From a virus, in the IMG/VR virus record IMGVR_UViG_3300044993_000091, positions 1 to 24,211 of that record: a DNA stretch of 24,211 bases; one strand, written 5' to 3'. The position numbers and the translations under genes are program-made. Of the stretch, positions 13,573-20,544 are shown one piece after another; positions within the stretch are counted from its first letter, which is position 1, and every line of letters starts with the position of its first letter. Below the pieces are notes generated by a model, which was not told the DNA's origin, searched no databases, and saw nothing but the letters and a program-made list of their open reading frames with translations.

Positions 13573-15018
13573 TTACTGTTCTGAATAAATTCTAACTGGT
13601 TCTTGCTTTGAGAATTTCTCCCATCGTGTTAGAATTACCTCTGCGTATGTTGGTGACAACTCTATCGCTCTGCATCGTCTTTTCATTATCTCCGATGCTA
13701 TTATTGTCGTTCCTGATCCGGCGAATGGTTCAACTATTATCCCGTCTCTTGGTGATAGTACTTTGATATAAGGCACTATTACCTGCAGAGGCTTAGTTCC
13801 AAAGATAACACTTTGACCACTATTTGATTCTGTGCTTGCTGTCCACGTTACGTGATCCGTTACTACCCAGTATTTAGTTCCTTTTGCTTTTGAGAATTCC
13901 GATTCGCCTTTTTGGGCGTATAGGCATATCTCGTATGTGTCAAGAAGTTTTTGTCCTTCATCCTCCAGATACTGCATAAGCTCCGGTTCGTCTTCCCGGT
14001 TGTCTACTCCGTTTCCTGCCAGTGGTGCAATGTCGTACTTGTTGAAGAACCTTCCTTTTGCCGAGAAGCCTTGATGACGATTTGGGAGATGCCAGATTAT
14101 CATGTTGCGGATTTTCCAGTATTTTTCTATTGCTCTCCATAGCTCCGGTGTGTTGCTCCAGTGTTCGTATATCATCACATTTGCTCCTTTTGGATTTTGG
14201 TATTTGTTGGCAATTGAAAGCCATTCGTCAAACTCAGGCACTCCTCTGTGCATCTCAACACCTTCGTAGATTCGGTTTCCTTTGTATCCAAATCCTTGTT
14301 TTGGTTTATCATCAACAACCTCTCCCTCCCGTGTTGTTTCTCCTACCGACTCATATGTTCTTTCTCTTTTTAGTTTCCAGCCTTCTTTTGTTTTTACTTT
14401 TCTTACTCTCTTGTTGCTGTAGGCGAGTTTGTATGGTGGATAGGTGCACATGAAGTCAAATCTTTCATCACCTAGTAGTTTTTTCCAGTTTTCTTCATCG
14501 GTTGCGTCTCCTATTATAAGTTTATGATTTCCCAACTGCCAGATGTCTCCCATTTTTACTCCCCGCAGTTTTCCTTTAGTTGTTTTTTCCAGCTCTTTTT
14601 GCAGATTGAATTCTTCTGTTTCTTCAAGTCCGAAGATGTTATCTAGTTCATCCTCGCCGAATCCTACATCTTTTAGCATGTCTTCGCTGAAGTTGGCAAG
14701 AAGGTCTGTGTCCCATTGTGCCGTGTTTTTGTTTAAGCGAAGATTTAGTTCTCTTGCCTCATCATCAGTTAGCTCTCTTGATGGTACGCGCACGTCCACT
14801 TCTTCTATTCCTCTTTGTTTTAGTTGGGAAAGACGGAAGTTTCCGCCTATCACAGTTCCGTCTGTGTTTATCACTAGTGGATCTGCCACGTTAAACTTTT
14901 CTAATGATTTCTGAAGGTCCTCCACTTCTTTTTCATTGGCTTTTCGTGGATTTCCTTCAAAGGGTTTAAGTTCCGAGACTTTTCGCCTCTCGTTTAGCCA
15001 TTCTATTTTTTCTCTCAT
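13573..15018 (-). CDS. ParB-like nuclease domain fused to DNA methyltransferase, altered DPPY motif
   Basis: Residues 1-~110 are a ParB/Srx-type domain (VSELKPFEGNPRKANEKEVE; VIGGNFRLSQLKQRG). Residues of about 150-481 are an adenine/cytosine-N methyltransferase of the class with the catalytic motif before the SAM motif. The SAM motif EPFAGSGTTIIASE is intact near the C-terminus. The catalytic motif, normally (D/N/S)PP(Y/W), reads T-Y-P-P-Y at 192-196, so the key acidic/polar residue is Tyr193 (codon TAT at 14442-14440, one base from GAT). Activity is therefore doubtful. It is a common phage gene type, probably for protecting phage DNA. The leader has a hairpin at 15032-15067 and no Shine-Dalgarno. 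Confidence 0.9.
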   Translation of the reverse strand: MREKIEWLNERRKVSELKPFEGNPRKANEKEVEDLQKSLEKFNVADPLVINTDGTVIGGNFRLSQLKQRGIEEVDVRVPSRELTDDEARELNLRLNKNTAQWDTDLLANFSEDMLKDVGFGEDELDNIFGLEETEEFNLQKELEKTTKGKLRGVKMGDIWQLGNHKLIIGDATDEENWKKLLGDERFDFMCTYPPYKLAYSNKRVRKVKTKEGWKLKRERTYESVGETTREGEVVDDKPKQGFGYKGNRIYEGVEMHRGVPEFDEWLSIANKYQNPKGANVMIYEHWSNTPELWRAIEKYWKIRNMIIWHLPNRHQGFSAKGRFFNKYDIAPLAGNGVDNREDEPELMQYLEDEGQKLLDTYEICLYAQKGESEFSKAKGTKYWVVTDHVTWTASTESNSGQSVIFGTKPLQVIVPYIKVLSPRDGIIVEPFAGSGTTIIASEIMKRRCRAIELSPTYAEVILTRWEKFSKQEPVRIYSEQ

Positions 15019-15031
15019 AGTGTTTTTTTAG

Positions 15032-15067
15032 CTCTCCCCTATCGCACTTTTTGGCAGTGGAGGAGAG
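15032..15067 (-). promoter_or_regulatory. Leader hairpin of the ParB-methyltransferase gene
   Basis: Outer arms CTCTCC/GGAGAG and inner CACT/AGTG enclose GCCAAAAA. It ends 13 bases before the start codon and has no U-run. The apical CCAAAAAG resembles the loop of the capsid-leader hairpin at 4253-4279. Confidence 0.4.
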
Positions 15068-15101
15068 GTCATTTGCTAATTTTTAACCTCATCTTACTAT
15101 A

Positions 15102-15293
15102 TCATTCTATAACAATACCTTTTTCCTCGTATCCACCCCGACAAACTCCTGAATTTTTGTATTTTTTCTGATATTCCTTCGCTTTTTCTTTTGTTTTGAA
15201 CATTATCACCTTACCTAAATCGTCCTTTATTAGTTGGCTGTTGTCCTTGTCAAATAACTTATACAATAGTTTGTCCGGATTATTTTTATCCAT
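15102..15293 (-). CDS. Small unknown protein (63 aa)
   Basis: It begins MDKNNPDKLLYKLFDKDNSQ and has a FKTKEKAKEYQKKY helix, a pattern of small modification- or regulator-like phage proteins that describe an element to be looked up (L-G-K-V-I-M-F-K-T-K-E-x-A). The start overlaps the previous stop (ATGGATAA), a coupled arrangement also used at 19692. Ends in UGA. No family recognised. Confidence 0.68.
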   Translation of the reverse strand: MDKNNPDKLLYKLFDKDNSQLIKDDLGKVIMFKTKEKAKEYQKKYKNSGVCRGGYEEKGIVIE

Positions 15294-15549
15294 TTTTTTT
15301 GAAAAACTTATCTAATAGTTTTTTCATTTCCGTTTTTTCCTCCTTGATTTTTTTATAGTATGGATCTTTTTTCTCCAGGAGGTCTTTTTGTGTTGGCCGG
15401 TAGATTATTCCGGGCTTTATAGGGTTTAGTTTGTTTTTTACCTGTTTTTCAATTTTTTGGAAGGTTTCGCCGTTTATTGATTGCCGGCCTAAGATGTATC
15501 CTAGTAAGATTGAAGTTATCGTTATTGCGAATGTGGATATAATTTCCAT
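15286..15549 (-). CDS. Small membrane-anchored protein (87 aa)
   Basis: Residues 3-21 form one membrane helix (IISTFAITITSILLGYILG). The rest is a Lys-rich cytoplasmic helix/coil (EKQVKNKLNPIKPGIIYRPT and a KKIKEEKTEMKKLLDKFFKK tail). This N-in anchor plus basic soluble part resembles phage inner-membrane accessory proteins, but no family is recognised. An extended -10 box lies seven bases before the ATG, predicting a leaderless mRNA. The stop overlaps the next start. Confidence 0.72.
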   Translation of the reverse strand: MEIISTFAITITSILLGYILGRQSINGETFQKIEKQVKNKLNPIKPGIIYRPTQKDLLEKKDPYYKKIKEEKTEMKKLLDKFFKKNG

Positions 15550-15556
15550 ATACTTT

Positions 15557-15565
15557 ATTATACCA
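15557..15565 (-). promoter_or_regulatory. Extended -10 seven bases before ATG (TGGTATAAT)
   Basis: The minus strand reads TGGTATAAT-AAAGTAT-ATG, the same string as the box at 2800-2808. It lies directly upstream of the TAA at 15568. Confidence 0.6.
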
Positions 15566-15567
15566 AA

Positions 15568-15846
15568 TTAGTCCTTATCGGTTATTATTAACGTTTTTTC
15601 TACAGTGAATTTGTTTACCGGATCTGCCCAGTAGTTGTCCGGGAATGTTATCGTTTCAACGGCCATTTCGGTGTCTTTTCTGTAGCTTTTGTAGTCCCGC
15701 TGAAAGATTGCTGAGACGGGGACGGGATTTCCTCCATCCTCAAGGGGAGCAACGAGTATGCAGATATTAAATACCGAGACGACCATGAATGGTTTTCCGT
15801 CATTAACGTTTCGGATTATCATTCCGGTCTTAAAACGTGGTTTCAT
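15568..15846 (-). CDS. Unknown small protein, beta-rich (92 aa)
   Basis: It begins MKPRFKTGMIIRNVNDGKPF and continues MVVSVFNICILVAPLEDGG, suggesting an SH3-like small barrel, followed by a polar C-terminal half with FPDNYWADPVNKFTVEKTL. The leader ATAAAAGTTAAACAAAAAA is the A-rich type with no Shine-Dalgarno. It lies in the cluster of small genes downstream of GroEL. No function assigned. Confidence 0.7.
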   Translation of the reverse strand: MKPRFKTGMIIRNVNDGKPFMVVSVFNICILVAPLEDGGNPVPVSAIFQRDYKSYRKDTEMAVETITFPDNYWADPVNKFTVEKTLIITDKD

Positions 15847-15854
15847 TTTTTTGT

Positions 15855-16172
15855 TTAACTTTTATAATATTCCCCATCGTTCCAGACGTACTTTGCGTTT
15901 TTTATATCCTCCTCGCTTGGTTTTATTCCTTTCGTGCCGTATTGTTCCAAATATTCTTTTGATAATACTCCGTCTCTGTATGGTTGGATTATGTCTTTTT
16001 TGTATACCTTTCTTGCTTCTTTTATTTGCTCGCTTGTGAACTCAACCTGCCGTTTTGGTTTTGGTATCTTTCTTGCTTCCTCTTGACAACTTTTGCACGG
16101 CAAATAACCGAAATTTTCCGAAAATTCCGCTTTTTCCTTTCCACAGATTATGCACAATTTATCATTTTTCAT
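15855..16172 (-). CDS. Zinc-ribbon protein (105 aa)
   Basis: The first 30 residues contain C-I-I-C and C-K-S-C (about residues 7-10 and 26-29), a classic zinc ribbon as in small DksA/TraR- or HNH-associated proteins. A basic linker (RKIPKPKRQVEF) and a helical C-terminal domain with EQIKEARKVYKKDIIQPYRD follow. The ATG overlaps the end of groEL by 11 bases, so it belongs to the chaperonin operon. No catalytic motif is seen. DNA- or RNA-polymerase binding is possible but not shown. Confidence 0.75.
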   Translation of the reverse strand: MKNDKLCIICGKEKAEFSENFGYLPCKSCQEEARKIPKPKRQVEFTSEQIKEARKVYKKDIIQPYRDGVLSKEYLEQYGTKGIKPSEEDIKNAKYVWNDGEYYKS

Positions 16173-17736
16173 CTTTTGGACGATTGGGAACGATTAAAGC
16201 GTTTGTCGTTATAAGTTGTATGGCCACACTTACCGCATTTTTTATTGCCTGAATTGGGACGGCCACCGGATCTATTATTCCTGCTTTTATCATATCCTTA
16301 ACTTTACCGTCAATAACGTCTATTCCGTAGTTTTTCTTTATTTTTTTCATATCAATTTCTAATCCTGATAAATCTATCCCGGCGTTTTTGATAAGAAGCT
16401 GAAATGGCTCCTCTAAGACATCGTATAAGATAGGATTGTCAAAGATTTTATCCCGGACTTGAAGGTAGGATATCTCACCACCGGGAACTATTCCGTTTAA
16501 CATTGCCATTCTTGTTGCCGCGACAGCATCAAGAACTCTCTCTTTTCTTTCCTTCATTTCAATTTCCGTTTGTCCGCCTACCTTTATTAAGGCGACTCCA
16601 TTTGATAGTTTGGCCAGCCTTTCCCTCATTTTCTCACGATTGTATTCGGATGTTTCCGGGTCGTTTATTTGCTGTCTTAGATAGTTTACCCTTGCTTCAA
16701 TTGTATCTTTTGCCGATTTTTTTCCAACGATAATCGTTGCGTTTTTTGTTGATTTTACATATTCAGCTATTCCTATATCCTCAATTTTTACGTCTCTGAG
16801 GCTTCGTCCGGCTTCTTTTGATACCAACCTCCCGCCGGTTACAATGGATATATCCTCCAAGATTGCTCGCTGATATTCTCCAAATGATGGCGCTTGAACA
16901 CATAATGTAACGAATATGTTTTGAAGTTTTGAAGCAACAAGAGAAGGTAGCGCATCACCGCCGAAGTCCGGCGCGATTATTACCAGTTGCTTTGACCTTT
17001 GAGCATATTCTTTTTCAATGAACTCAGCCAGTTCCATTATGTTTGTCACCGGTATATCTGTTACCAAAACTCCTACATTCTGATGTGTTGCCGTCATCGT
17101 TTGTGGATCGGTTATGAAATATGGCGAGAAATAACCTTTGTCTATCTGCATACCTTCTTGGTGCTCAACGACCGTCTCCGTTCCTTTTGACTCCTCAACG
17201 GTCACCACTCCGTCCTTGCCGACTGTTTTTAGAGTTTTTGCGATTAACTCTCCCAATTCCTCATCCTCTGCCGATATTGTTGCTACTTGCTTTATCTCCT
17301 CGTATGTTTTTATCGGCATTGCTATTTTTTGTAGCTCGTTTGTTAGTTTTTTTGCTCCTTCCTCAAAGGTTTTCCGAAGCGCCATTGGGTTATCTCCTTT
17401 TTTTATTCTTTTTAGGCTTTCGTTTATAATGCTTTTTGCCAGAACTATAACGGCCGTTGTTCCGTCACCTACCTCATCCACTTGTTTTTGCGCCGCCTGA
17501 CGAAGAATTGCTGCTCCTAAATTTTCAAATTCATCTTCCGGATCAACAAACTTTGCGACAGTTACCCCATCGTGAACAACTACTCGCTCGTAGATTTCAC
17601 CTTTTGGATCTGCTTTTGCGATTGCTACATTTCGTCCTCTTGGTCCTAAAGTTGTTCCAACCGCCTTTGCGACCAGATTAACTCCCCTGTAAATTTTCTC
17701 TCGTGCCTCATCATCAAAGATTATTTGAGTCCTCAT
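16162..17736 (-). CDS. groEL: Chaperonin GroEL (phage-encoded)
   Basis: At 524 residues it is near full length (E. coli has 548). The ATP site is conserved: GTTLGPRGRNV at 27-37 and GDGTT at 90-94. The apical region EGMQIDKGYFSPYFITDP is recognisable, and the later nucleotide-binding DAVAATRMAMLNGIVPGGE region is present with GGE in place of the usual GGG. The C-terminal Gly-Gly-Met tail is missing; the protein ends RPKDEK. It overlaps groES by 23 bases, as an operon. Phage GroEL probably folds capsid or other virion proteins. The stop UGA is followed immediately by UAA. Confidence 0.96.
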   Translation of the reverse strand: MRTQIIFDDEAREKIYRGVNLVAKAVGTTLGPRGRNVAIAKADPKGEIYERVVVHDGVTVAKFVDPEDEFENLGAAILRQAAQKQVDEVGDGTTAVIVLAKSIINESLKRIKKGDNPMALRKTFEEGAKKLTNELQKIAMPIKTYEEIKQVATISAEDEELGELIAKTLKTVGKDGVVTVEESKGTETVVEHQEGMQIDKGYFSPYFITDPQTMTATHQNVGVLVTDIPVTNIMELAEFIEKEYAQRSKQLVIIAPDFGGDALPSLVASKLQNIFVTLCVQAPSFGEYQRAILEDISIVTGGRLVSKEAGRSLRDVKIEDIGIAEYVKSTKNATIIVGKKSAKDTIEARVNYLRQQINDPETSEYNREKMRERLAKLSNGVALIKVGGQTEIEMKERKERVLDAVAATRMAMLNGIVPGGEISYLQVRDKIFDNPILYDVLEEPFQLLIKNAGIDLSGLEIDMKKIKKNYGIDVIDGKVKDMIKAGIIDPVAVPIQAIKNAVSVAIQLITTNALIVPNRPKDEK

Positions 17737-18025
17737 ATTTTCCTAAAATATTGCCAAATTTTAACAACCGGTATTCATCAAAGTTTATTTTTACCGTCTC
17801 ATATCCTATTGATGCGTGGAGGATTACATCACCCGGCTTATATTCTGTTGTGTAGGGTTTGCCGTTAAACTCCCCAATTGTTGGTTTTCCAACAGCGATA
17901 ATTTTTGCTTTTCGTGCCGTTTTTTCCTCCTGTTTTATTACAAGTGATGTAGCTTTATCTTCCGCCTCCATTGGTTTGGCGAGAATGTATCCCGGAGCCG
18001 GTGTTAGTGGTACTTTACCAGACAT
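17714..18025 (-). CDS. groES: Co-chaperonin GroES (phage-encoded)
   Basis: At 103 residues it is of family length, with PLTPAPGYILAKPMEAEDKA for the first strand and mobile loop region, GDVILHASIGYETVKINFDE for the roof and core, and YRLLKFGNILGKYE at the end. The mobile-loop tripeptide that touches GroEL appears as LVI (TSLVIKQEEK) where many bacteria have I-V-L after two glycines, which may reflect co-evolution with the adjacent phage GroEL. Its end runs over the groEL start, with three UGA codons in a row closing the frame. The preceding basic gene overlaps its start by 11 bases. Confidence 0.94.
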   Translation of the reverse strand: MSGKVPLTPAPGYILAKPMEAEDKATSLVIKQEEKTARKAKIIAVGKPTIGEFNGKPYTTEYKPGDVILHASIGYETVKINFDEYRLLKFGNILGKYEDSNNL

Positions 18026-18170
18026 ATTTTCTTTCTTTTTTATTTAATTTTAGATATCGCTTTTTTACATGGCGATAATAATTTTTGAATTTGTTTGTCA
18101 ATTTTAGCACGTTATGTGAGAATTCTTTCATTGCTAATTTTCTTAGCGCTCTTGCTTTTTTCTGCCTCAT
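18015..18170 (-). CDS. Small very basic protein (51 aa) leading the chaperonin operon
   Basis: The frame reads MRQKKARALRKLAMKEFSHN and ends in RYLKLNKKERKYVW. About a third of residues are Lys or Arg, as in a small nucleic-acid-binding protein. It overlaps the groES start by 11 bases. A TAAACT -10 box belonging to a TTGACA promoter ends six bases before the ATG, so it may be leaderless or use the AAAAGA just upstream. No family recognised. Confidence 0.65.
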   Translation of the reverse strand: MRQKKARALRKLAMKEFSHNVLKLTNKFKNYYRHVKKRYLKLNKKERKYVW

Positions 18171-18176
18171 TCTTTT

Positions 18177-18206
18177 AGTTTAGAATACTTTATTATGTAT
18201 TGTCAA
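18177..18206 (-). promoter_or_regulatory. Promoter TTGACA-18-TAAACT ahead of the groES-groEL operon
   Basis: TTGACA is perfect (18206-18201) and the -10 is TAAACT (18182-18177). The 18-base spacer shares ATAATAA.GTATT with the promoters at 13214-13243 and 20515-20544. The -35 lies inside the 3' end of the 40-residue gene at 18193-18315. Confidence 0.65.
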
Positions 18207-18315
18207 GAGCATTTTTTATTGCTTCCTTTATTTTCTTAACGTTTTTTAGGTATTTTAGACGATCCTCTTCTCTAACCCATTCATCTTGATTTTTTATTTT
18301 TTCTTTTTTTTTCAT
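18193..18315 (-). CDS. Tiny charged protein (40 aa)
   Basis: It starts in an ATGA overlap with the nuclease gene and reads MKKKEKIKNQDEWVREEDRL, with a second Lys-rich helix to the end (YLKNVKKIKEAIKNALDNT). It is entirely helical and charged. The overlap with the preceding gene suggests translation, but part of the sequence also serves as the -35 of the next promoter, so it may be under little constraint as protein. Confidence 0.5.
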   Translation of the reverse strand: MKKKEKIKNQDEWVREEDRLKYLKNVKKIKEAIKNALDNT

Positions 18316-18695
18316 TTTATCAATATGAACTTATAATCCGGATAAAGCGCTTGAGCCAGTCGCCATTTTATCTTTGCCGAGTCGGTAAAATACCCTTTTG
18401 TCTCGTGGATTTCAATTTGTCCGGTTGTTTTCTCAACCAAGAAGTCGGCAATATAGTTTGTTATATGTTGTCCGTTTACCTCAAGCTTTAACCTATATTG
18501 CGGTGTCCAGTCTTTAATCTCGCCCATATTTTTCATATCATCAAGCGCCATCGCGTACTCTGCCTCTTTCCGGCTGTGATATACCCTTCCCTTATACTGA
18601 GATGGCGTGTTGTTGAATTTACTGCCACGAAGGATATACGACGGTAATCGTCCGGTCTGTCTTGCTTTTGAGAATTTAAAGTATGGGTTATACAT
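18312..18695 (-). CDS. DUF1064-type phage nuclease (PD-(D/E)XK-like)
   Basis: This 127-residue protein has the features of the phage DUF1064 family: YHSRKEAEYAMALDDMKNMG (39-58), GEIKDWTPQYRLKL (58-71), NYIADFLVE with D84, and IEIHETKGYF with E98 and K100, giving a D...E-x-K nuclease core. Family members are thought to act like endonucleases or junction resolvases in phage recombination. It follows the small helix-turn-helix gene and lies downstream of the annealing-protein gene, which fits a recombination module. The stop UGA overlaps the next ATG. Confidence 0.85.
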   Translation of the reverse strand: MYNPYFKFSKARQTGRLPSYILRGSKFNNTPSQYKGRVYHSRKEAEYAMALDDMKNMGEIKDWTPQYRLKLEVNGQHITNYIADFLVEKTTGQIEIHETKGYFTDSAKIKWRLAQALYPDYKFILIK

Positions 18696-18710
18696 TTATT
18701 TTTTCAAAAT

Positions 18711-18893
18711 TTACATCTCGCCATATCTTTTTCGTGCCCATGCAGGGATATCAAGCTCATCAATATACATCGGTGAGTTCGTTCCCTTTTTCATTTGGTG
18801 GGTTTTAATCCAGCCCCGTCTTATCCAATACCTTAAAGTTGGAGTTGGTATTCCGTATTTTTGCGAGATTTCTTTTATTCTTAGCATTCCCAT
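18711..18893 (-). CDS. MerR/AlpA-like helix-turn-helix protein (60 aa)
   Basis: It reads MGMLRIKEISQKYGIPTPTL, followed by RYWIRRGWIK. This is a winged-helix/MerR-type DNA-binding helix-turn-helix like those in AlpA regulators and excisionases. The C-terminal part (PMYIDELDIPAWARKRYG) lies where a MerR-type wing ends. It is free-standing, so a small regulator is likely; excision is unlikely as no integrase is present here. The extended -10 at 18901-18909 ends seven bases before the first ATG; the second ATG, two codons on, is also possible. Confidence 0.82.
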   Translation of the reverse strand: MGMLRIKEISQKYGIPTPTLRYWIRRGWIKTHQMKKGTNSPMYIDELDIPAWARKRYGEM

Positions 18894-18900
18894 ATATTAT

Positions 18901-18909
18901 AGTATATCA
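18901..18909 (-). promoter_or_regulatory. Extended -10 seven bases before ATG (TGATATACT)
   Basis: The minus strand reads TGATATACT-ATAATAT-ATG. A second overlapping TATAAT sits two bases before the ATG. It gives the regulator gene its own transcript start inside the recombination operon. Confidence 0.5.
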
Positions 18910-18916
18910 TAAACTA

Positions 18917-19288
18917 TTAACCTTTTTTAACCTTTATTTTTCCCTCAACGATTGCCCGTAATTCCCGGATCTTATCTACCGGTAGGTTTGACAGCATTCC
19001 GTTTAGGACGTTTATCTCCTCTTTTTTTGTTTTTGTCCTATACGGTTGCCAAGGGAAATAGCAAAGGTAGAAGTCCGGCGCTACTTTTTCCCCGTTTTCG
19101 TTTCTTTTTCCTTCCTGGAAATATTTTGCCACCGGCTTCTCACCTTTTTTTATGATCATATACTGCTTATCGTGAATTACCATACAGGTGTGATTCAGTT
19201 TTTTTTCCGGGATGCCTACATACATTTTGTCATCGTCAAGCCCTATTTTGTAACCGATGAATTTTGTTTTTGCCCGATATTTGTTCAT
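18917..19288 (-). CDS. Unknown protein of the recombination operon (123 aa)
   Basis: It begins MNKYRAKTKFIGYKIGLDDD. Residues of about 20-50 look beta-rich with MYVGIPEKKLNHTCMVIHDK, the middle has FYLCYFPWQPYRTKTKKEE, and the C-terminus is a helical Leu-rich segment (LPVDKIRELRAIVEGKIKVK). The start has a strong ribosome site, GGAGGTGA, and is translationally coupled by ATGA to the previous gene. No family recognised; its neighbours suggest a DNA-metabolism accessory role. Confidence 0.75.
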   Translation of the reverse strand: MNKYRAKTKFIGYKIGLDDDKMYVGIPEKKLNHTCMVIHDKQYMIIKKGEKPVAKYFQEGKRNENGEKVAPDFYLCYFPWQPYRTKTKKEEINVLNGMLSNLPVDKIRELRAIVEGKIKVKKG

Positions 19289-19692
19289 TTTTCCTTCACC
19301 TCCTTCCCTTTGGCAAGTCTTACTGCCACGTACTCGCTTTCTTTTGCCTCCAGCCCTTCAAGTTTTCTCCCGTCCTCAATAAGTTTTTTGAAGGTTAGGC
19401 TCATATAGTCGGCGAATACTTCTTTTGTGCCGTATGGGATGTTGTTTTTTTCAAGCTCTGCCTTTAAGGTTTCAAAATCAGTCACCTCCGGCGTCACTTT
19501 CTTGACCCTTGATATAGTGTAGTCTTCTGTTTTTAGAGTGACTACTCCCAGTTTTTTGGTTATCTCAAGCAGTTCCGCCTTTAGCTGATCTATTTCCGGC
19601 TTGATTTGTTTGTATAAAGCCTGGAGTTCCATCAGCCTTTTTGCTTTCGCAATCGCGGTTCTTGGCGACTTTGAGACGGTTATGTTATCCAT
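19285..19692 (-). CDS. Coiled-coil protein of the recombination operon (135 aa)
   Basis: I take the ATG at 19692 (MDNITVSKSPRTAIAKAKRL), which has an excellent GGAGGGAGGTGA ribosome site and overlaps the previous stop as ATGGATAA. Residues of about 10-50 are a coiled coil (LMELQALYKQIKPEIDQLKA). A compact alpha-beta domain with VVTLKTEDYTISRVKKVTPE follows, an arrangement seen in small phage proteins that sit next to single-strand annealing proteins (Siphovirus Gp157-like in character). The Gp157 comparison is tentative. Ends in UGA within the next start. Confidence 0.75.
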   Translation of the reverse strand: MDNITVSKSPRTAIAKAKRLMELQALYKQIKPEIDQLKAELLEITKKLGVVTLKTEDYTISRVKKVTPEVTDFETLKAELEKNNIPYGTKEVFADYMSLTFKKLIEDGRKLEGLEAKESEYVAVRLAKGKEVKEK

Positions 19693-20482
19693 TATTTTCA
19701 CCTCCCTCCTTTTTTTCCTCCGGTTTTTGAAGCTCTGAGGCCAGTTTGAATGTTCCAGGCTTGACTTTGAATGCCGCCTCAATTATCCGGCTCGCTTCTT
19801 TTTTTGAGATCTCGGTATAATCCTTATTTTCTATTCTCCCTTGAGCGATGAAATTTGTAATGAGTTTCAGTTGCGGAAAGGTTATCTTATCCGGCGATTC
19901 GCTCGGTTTTGTGACTTTAACTTCGGATCTAACCTCCGTTTGATTGCTTTCCGGAAGCTCCGGTTCCCGATGAGACTCAACCATTTTTTGCTCAACTATC
20001 TCCTCATCCTGGCTGAAGTAGTCAGATATGCCGAGCGAATTTATGACCGCATCAACCTTTGATCGTTTTTCGGCCAGTTTTACTGCGGTGTTTTCGTCTC
20101 TATCCATATGAAGTCCCCCGACACCCCGTCCTTCACCTATGATTTTTCCTTTTGGGTCATATATCTCACACTTCAAGCAGACGATTCCCGGACGTCGTCC
20201 GAACATTTCCCAGACCTCATCATCCCTGACCCATTTTGATCTTAATTTGAAGATTTTCAGAAGTTTTTCGGCTCCGGGCTTAAATAGGATGTCTTTGCTT
20301 TCAAAGACTTGTCCGGTGGTTTTACTTTTTACTTTGATTTTCCCATAATCCGCTCCTTCTTTTAGCTCGGATCGGACGTAATTTTTAATTATTTCACGAT
20401 ACTCTTTCTCATAGGCTATCCCTCTTCTTATTACATCAAGTTGATTGCCTTTTGTTATGGCCGTCCCCTTTTTGTTTTCCAT
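19685..20482 (-). CDS. Probable phage single-strand annealing / recombination protein
   Basis: This 265-residue protein begins MENKKGTAITKGNQLDVIRR. The core has LKEGADYGKI (about 40-49), LFKPGAEKLLKIFKL (66-80) and NTAVKLAEKRSKVDAVINSL (130-150). These mark a widespread group of phage recombination-module proteins that resemble annealing proteins. A linker rich in Glu/Pro follows, then a small C-terminal domain with FPQLKLITNFIAQGRIENKD and KKEASRIIEAAF, the K-K-E-A-S-x-x-I pattern found at the end of ERF- and Rad52-like phage proteins. It is first in its operon behind a strong promoter. I am fairly sure of the module, less of the exact family. Confidence 0.72.
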   Translation of the reverse strand: MENKKGTAITKGNQLDVIRRGIAYEKEYREIIKNYVRSELKEGADYGKIKVKSKTTGQVFESKDILFKPGAEKLLKIFKLRSKWVRDDEVWEMFGRRPGIVCLKCEIYDPKGKIIGEGRGVGGLHMDRDENTAVKLAEKRSKVDAVINSLGISDYFSQDEEIVEQKMVESHREPELPESNQTEVRSEVKVTKPSESPDKITFPQLKLITNFIAQGRIENKDYTEISKKEASRIIEAAFKVKPGTFKLASELQKPEEKKEGGENNG

Positions 20483-20514
20483 ATTGTTTGATGATAATAA
20501 TTTTTAACAATTCT

Positions 20515-20544
20515 ATTTTATAACACCTTATTATAGTTTGTCAA
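20515..20544 (-). promoter_or_regulatory. Promoter TTGACA-18-TAAAAT ahead of the recombination operon
   Basis: TTGACA (20544-20539) and TAAAAT (20520-20515) with an 18-base spacer containing AATAAGGTGTT. It shares TTGACAAACT and most of the spacer with the promoter at 13214-13243. The leader to the ATG at 20482 carries GTTAAAAATT. Confidence 0.82.

Noticed and set aside
13958-14224. 88-codon minus-strand frame inside the methyltransferase gene
   Set aside because: It overlaps the well-supported methyltransferase in another frame and has no ribosome site or recognisable sequence.
18711-18893. Excisionase of an integration module
   Set aside because: The fold type is compatible, but there is no integrase or attachment-site signal in the window, so I call it a small HTH regulator.
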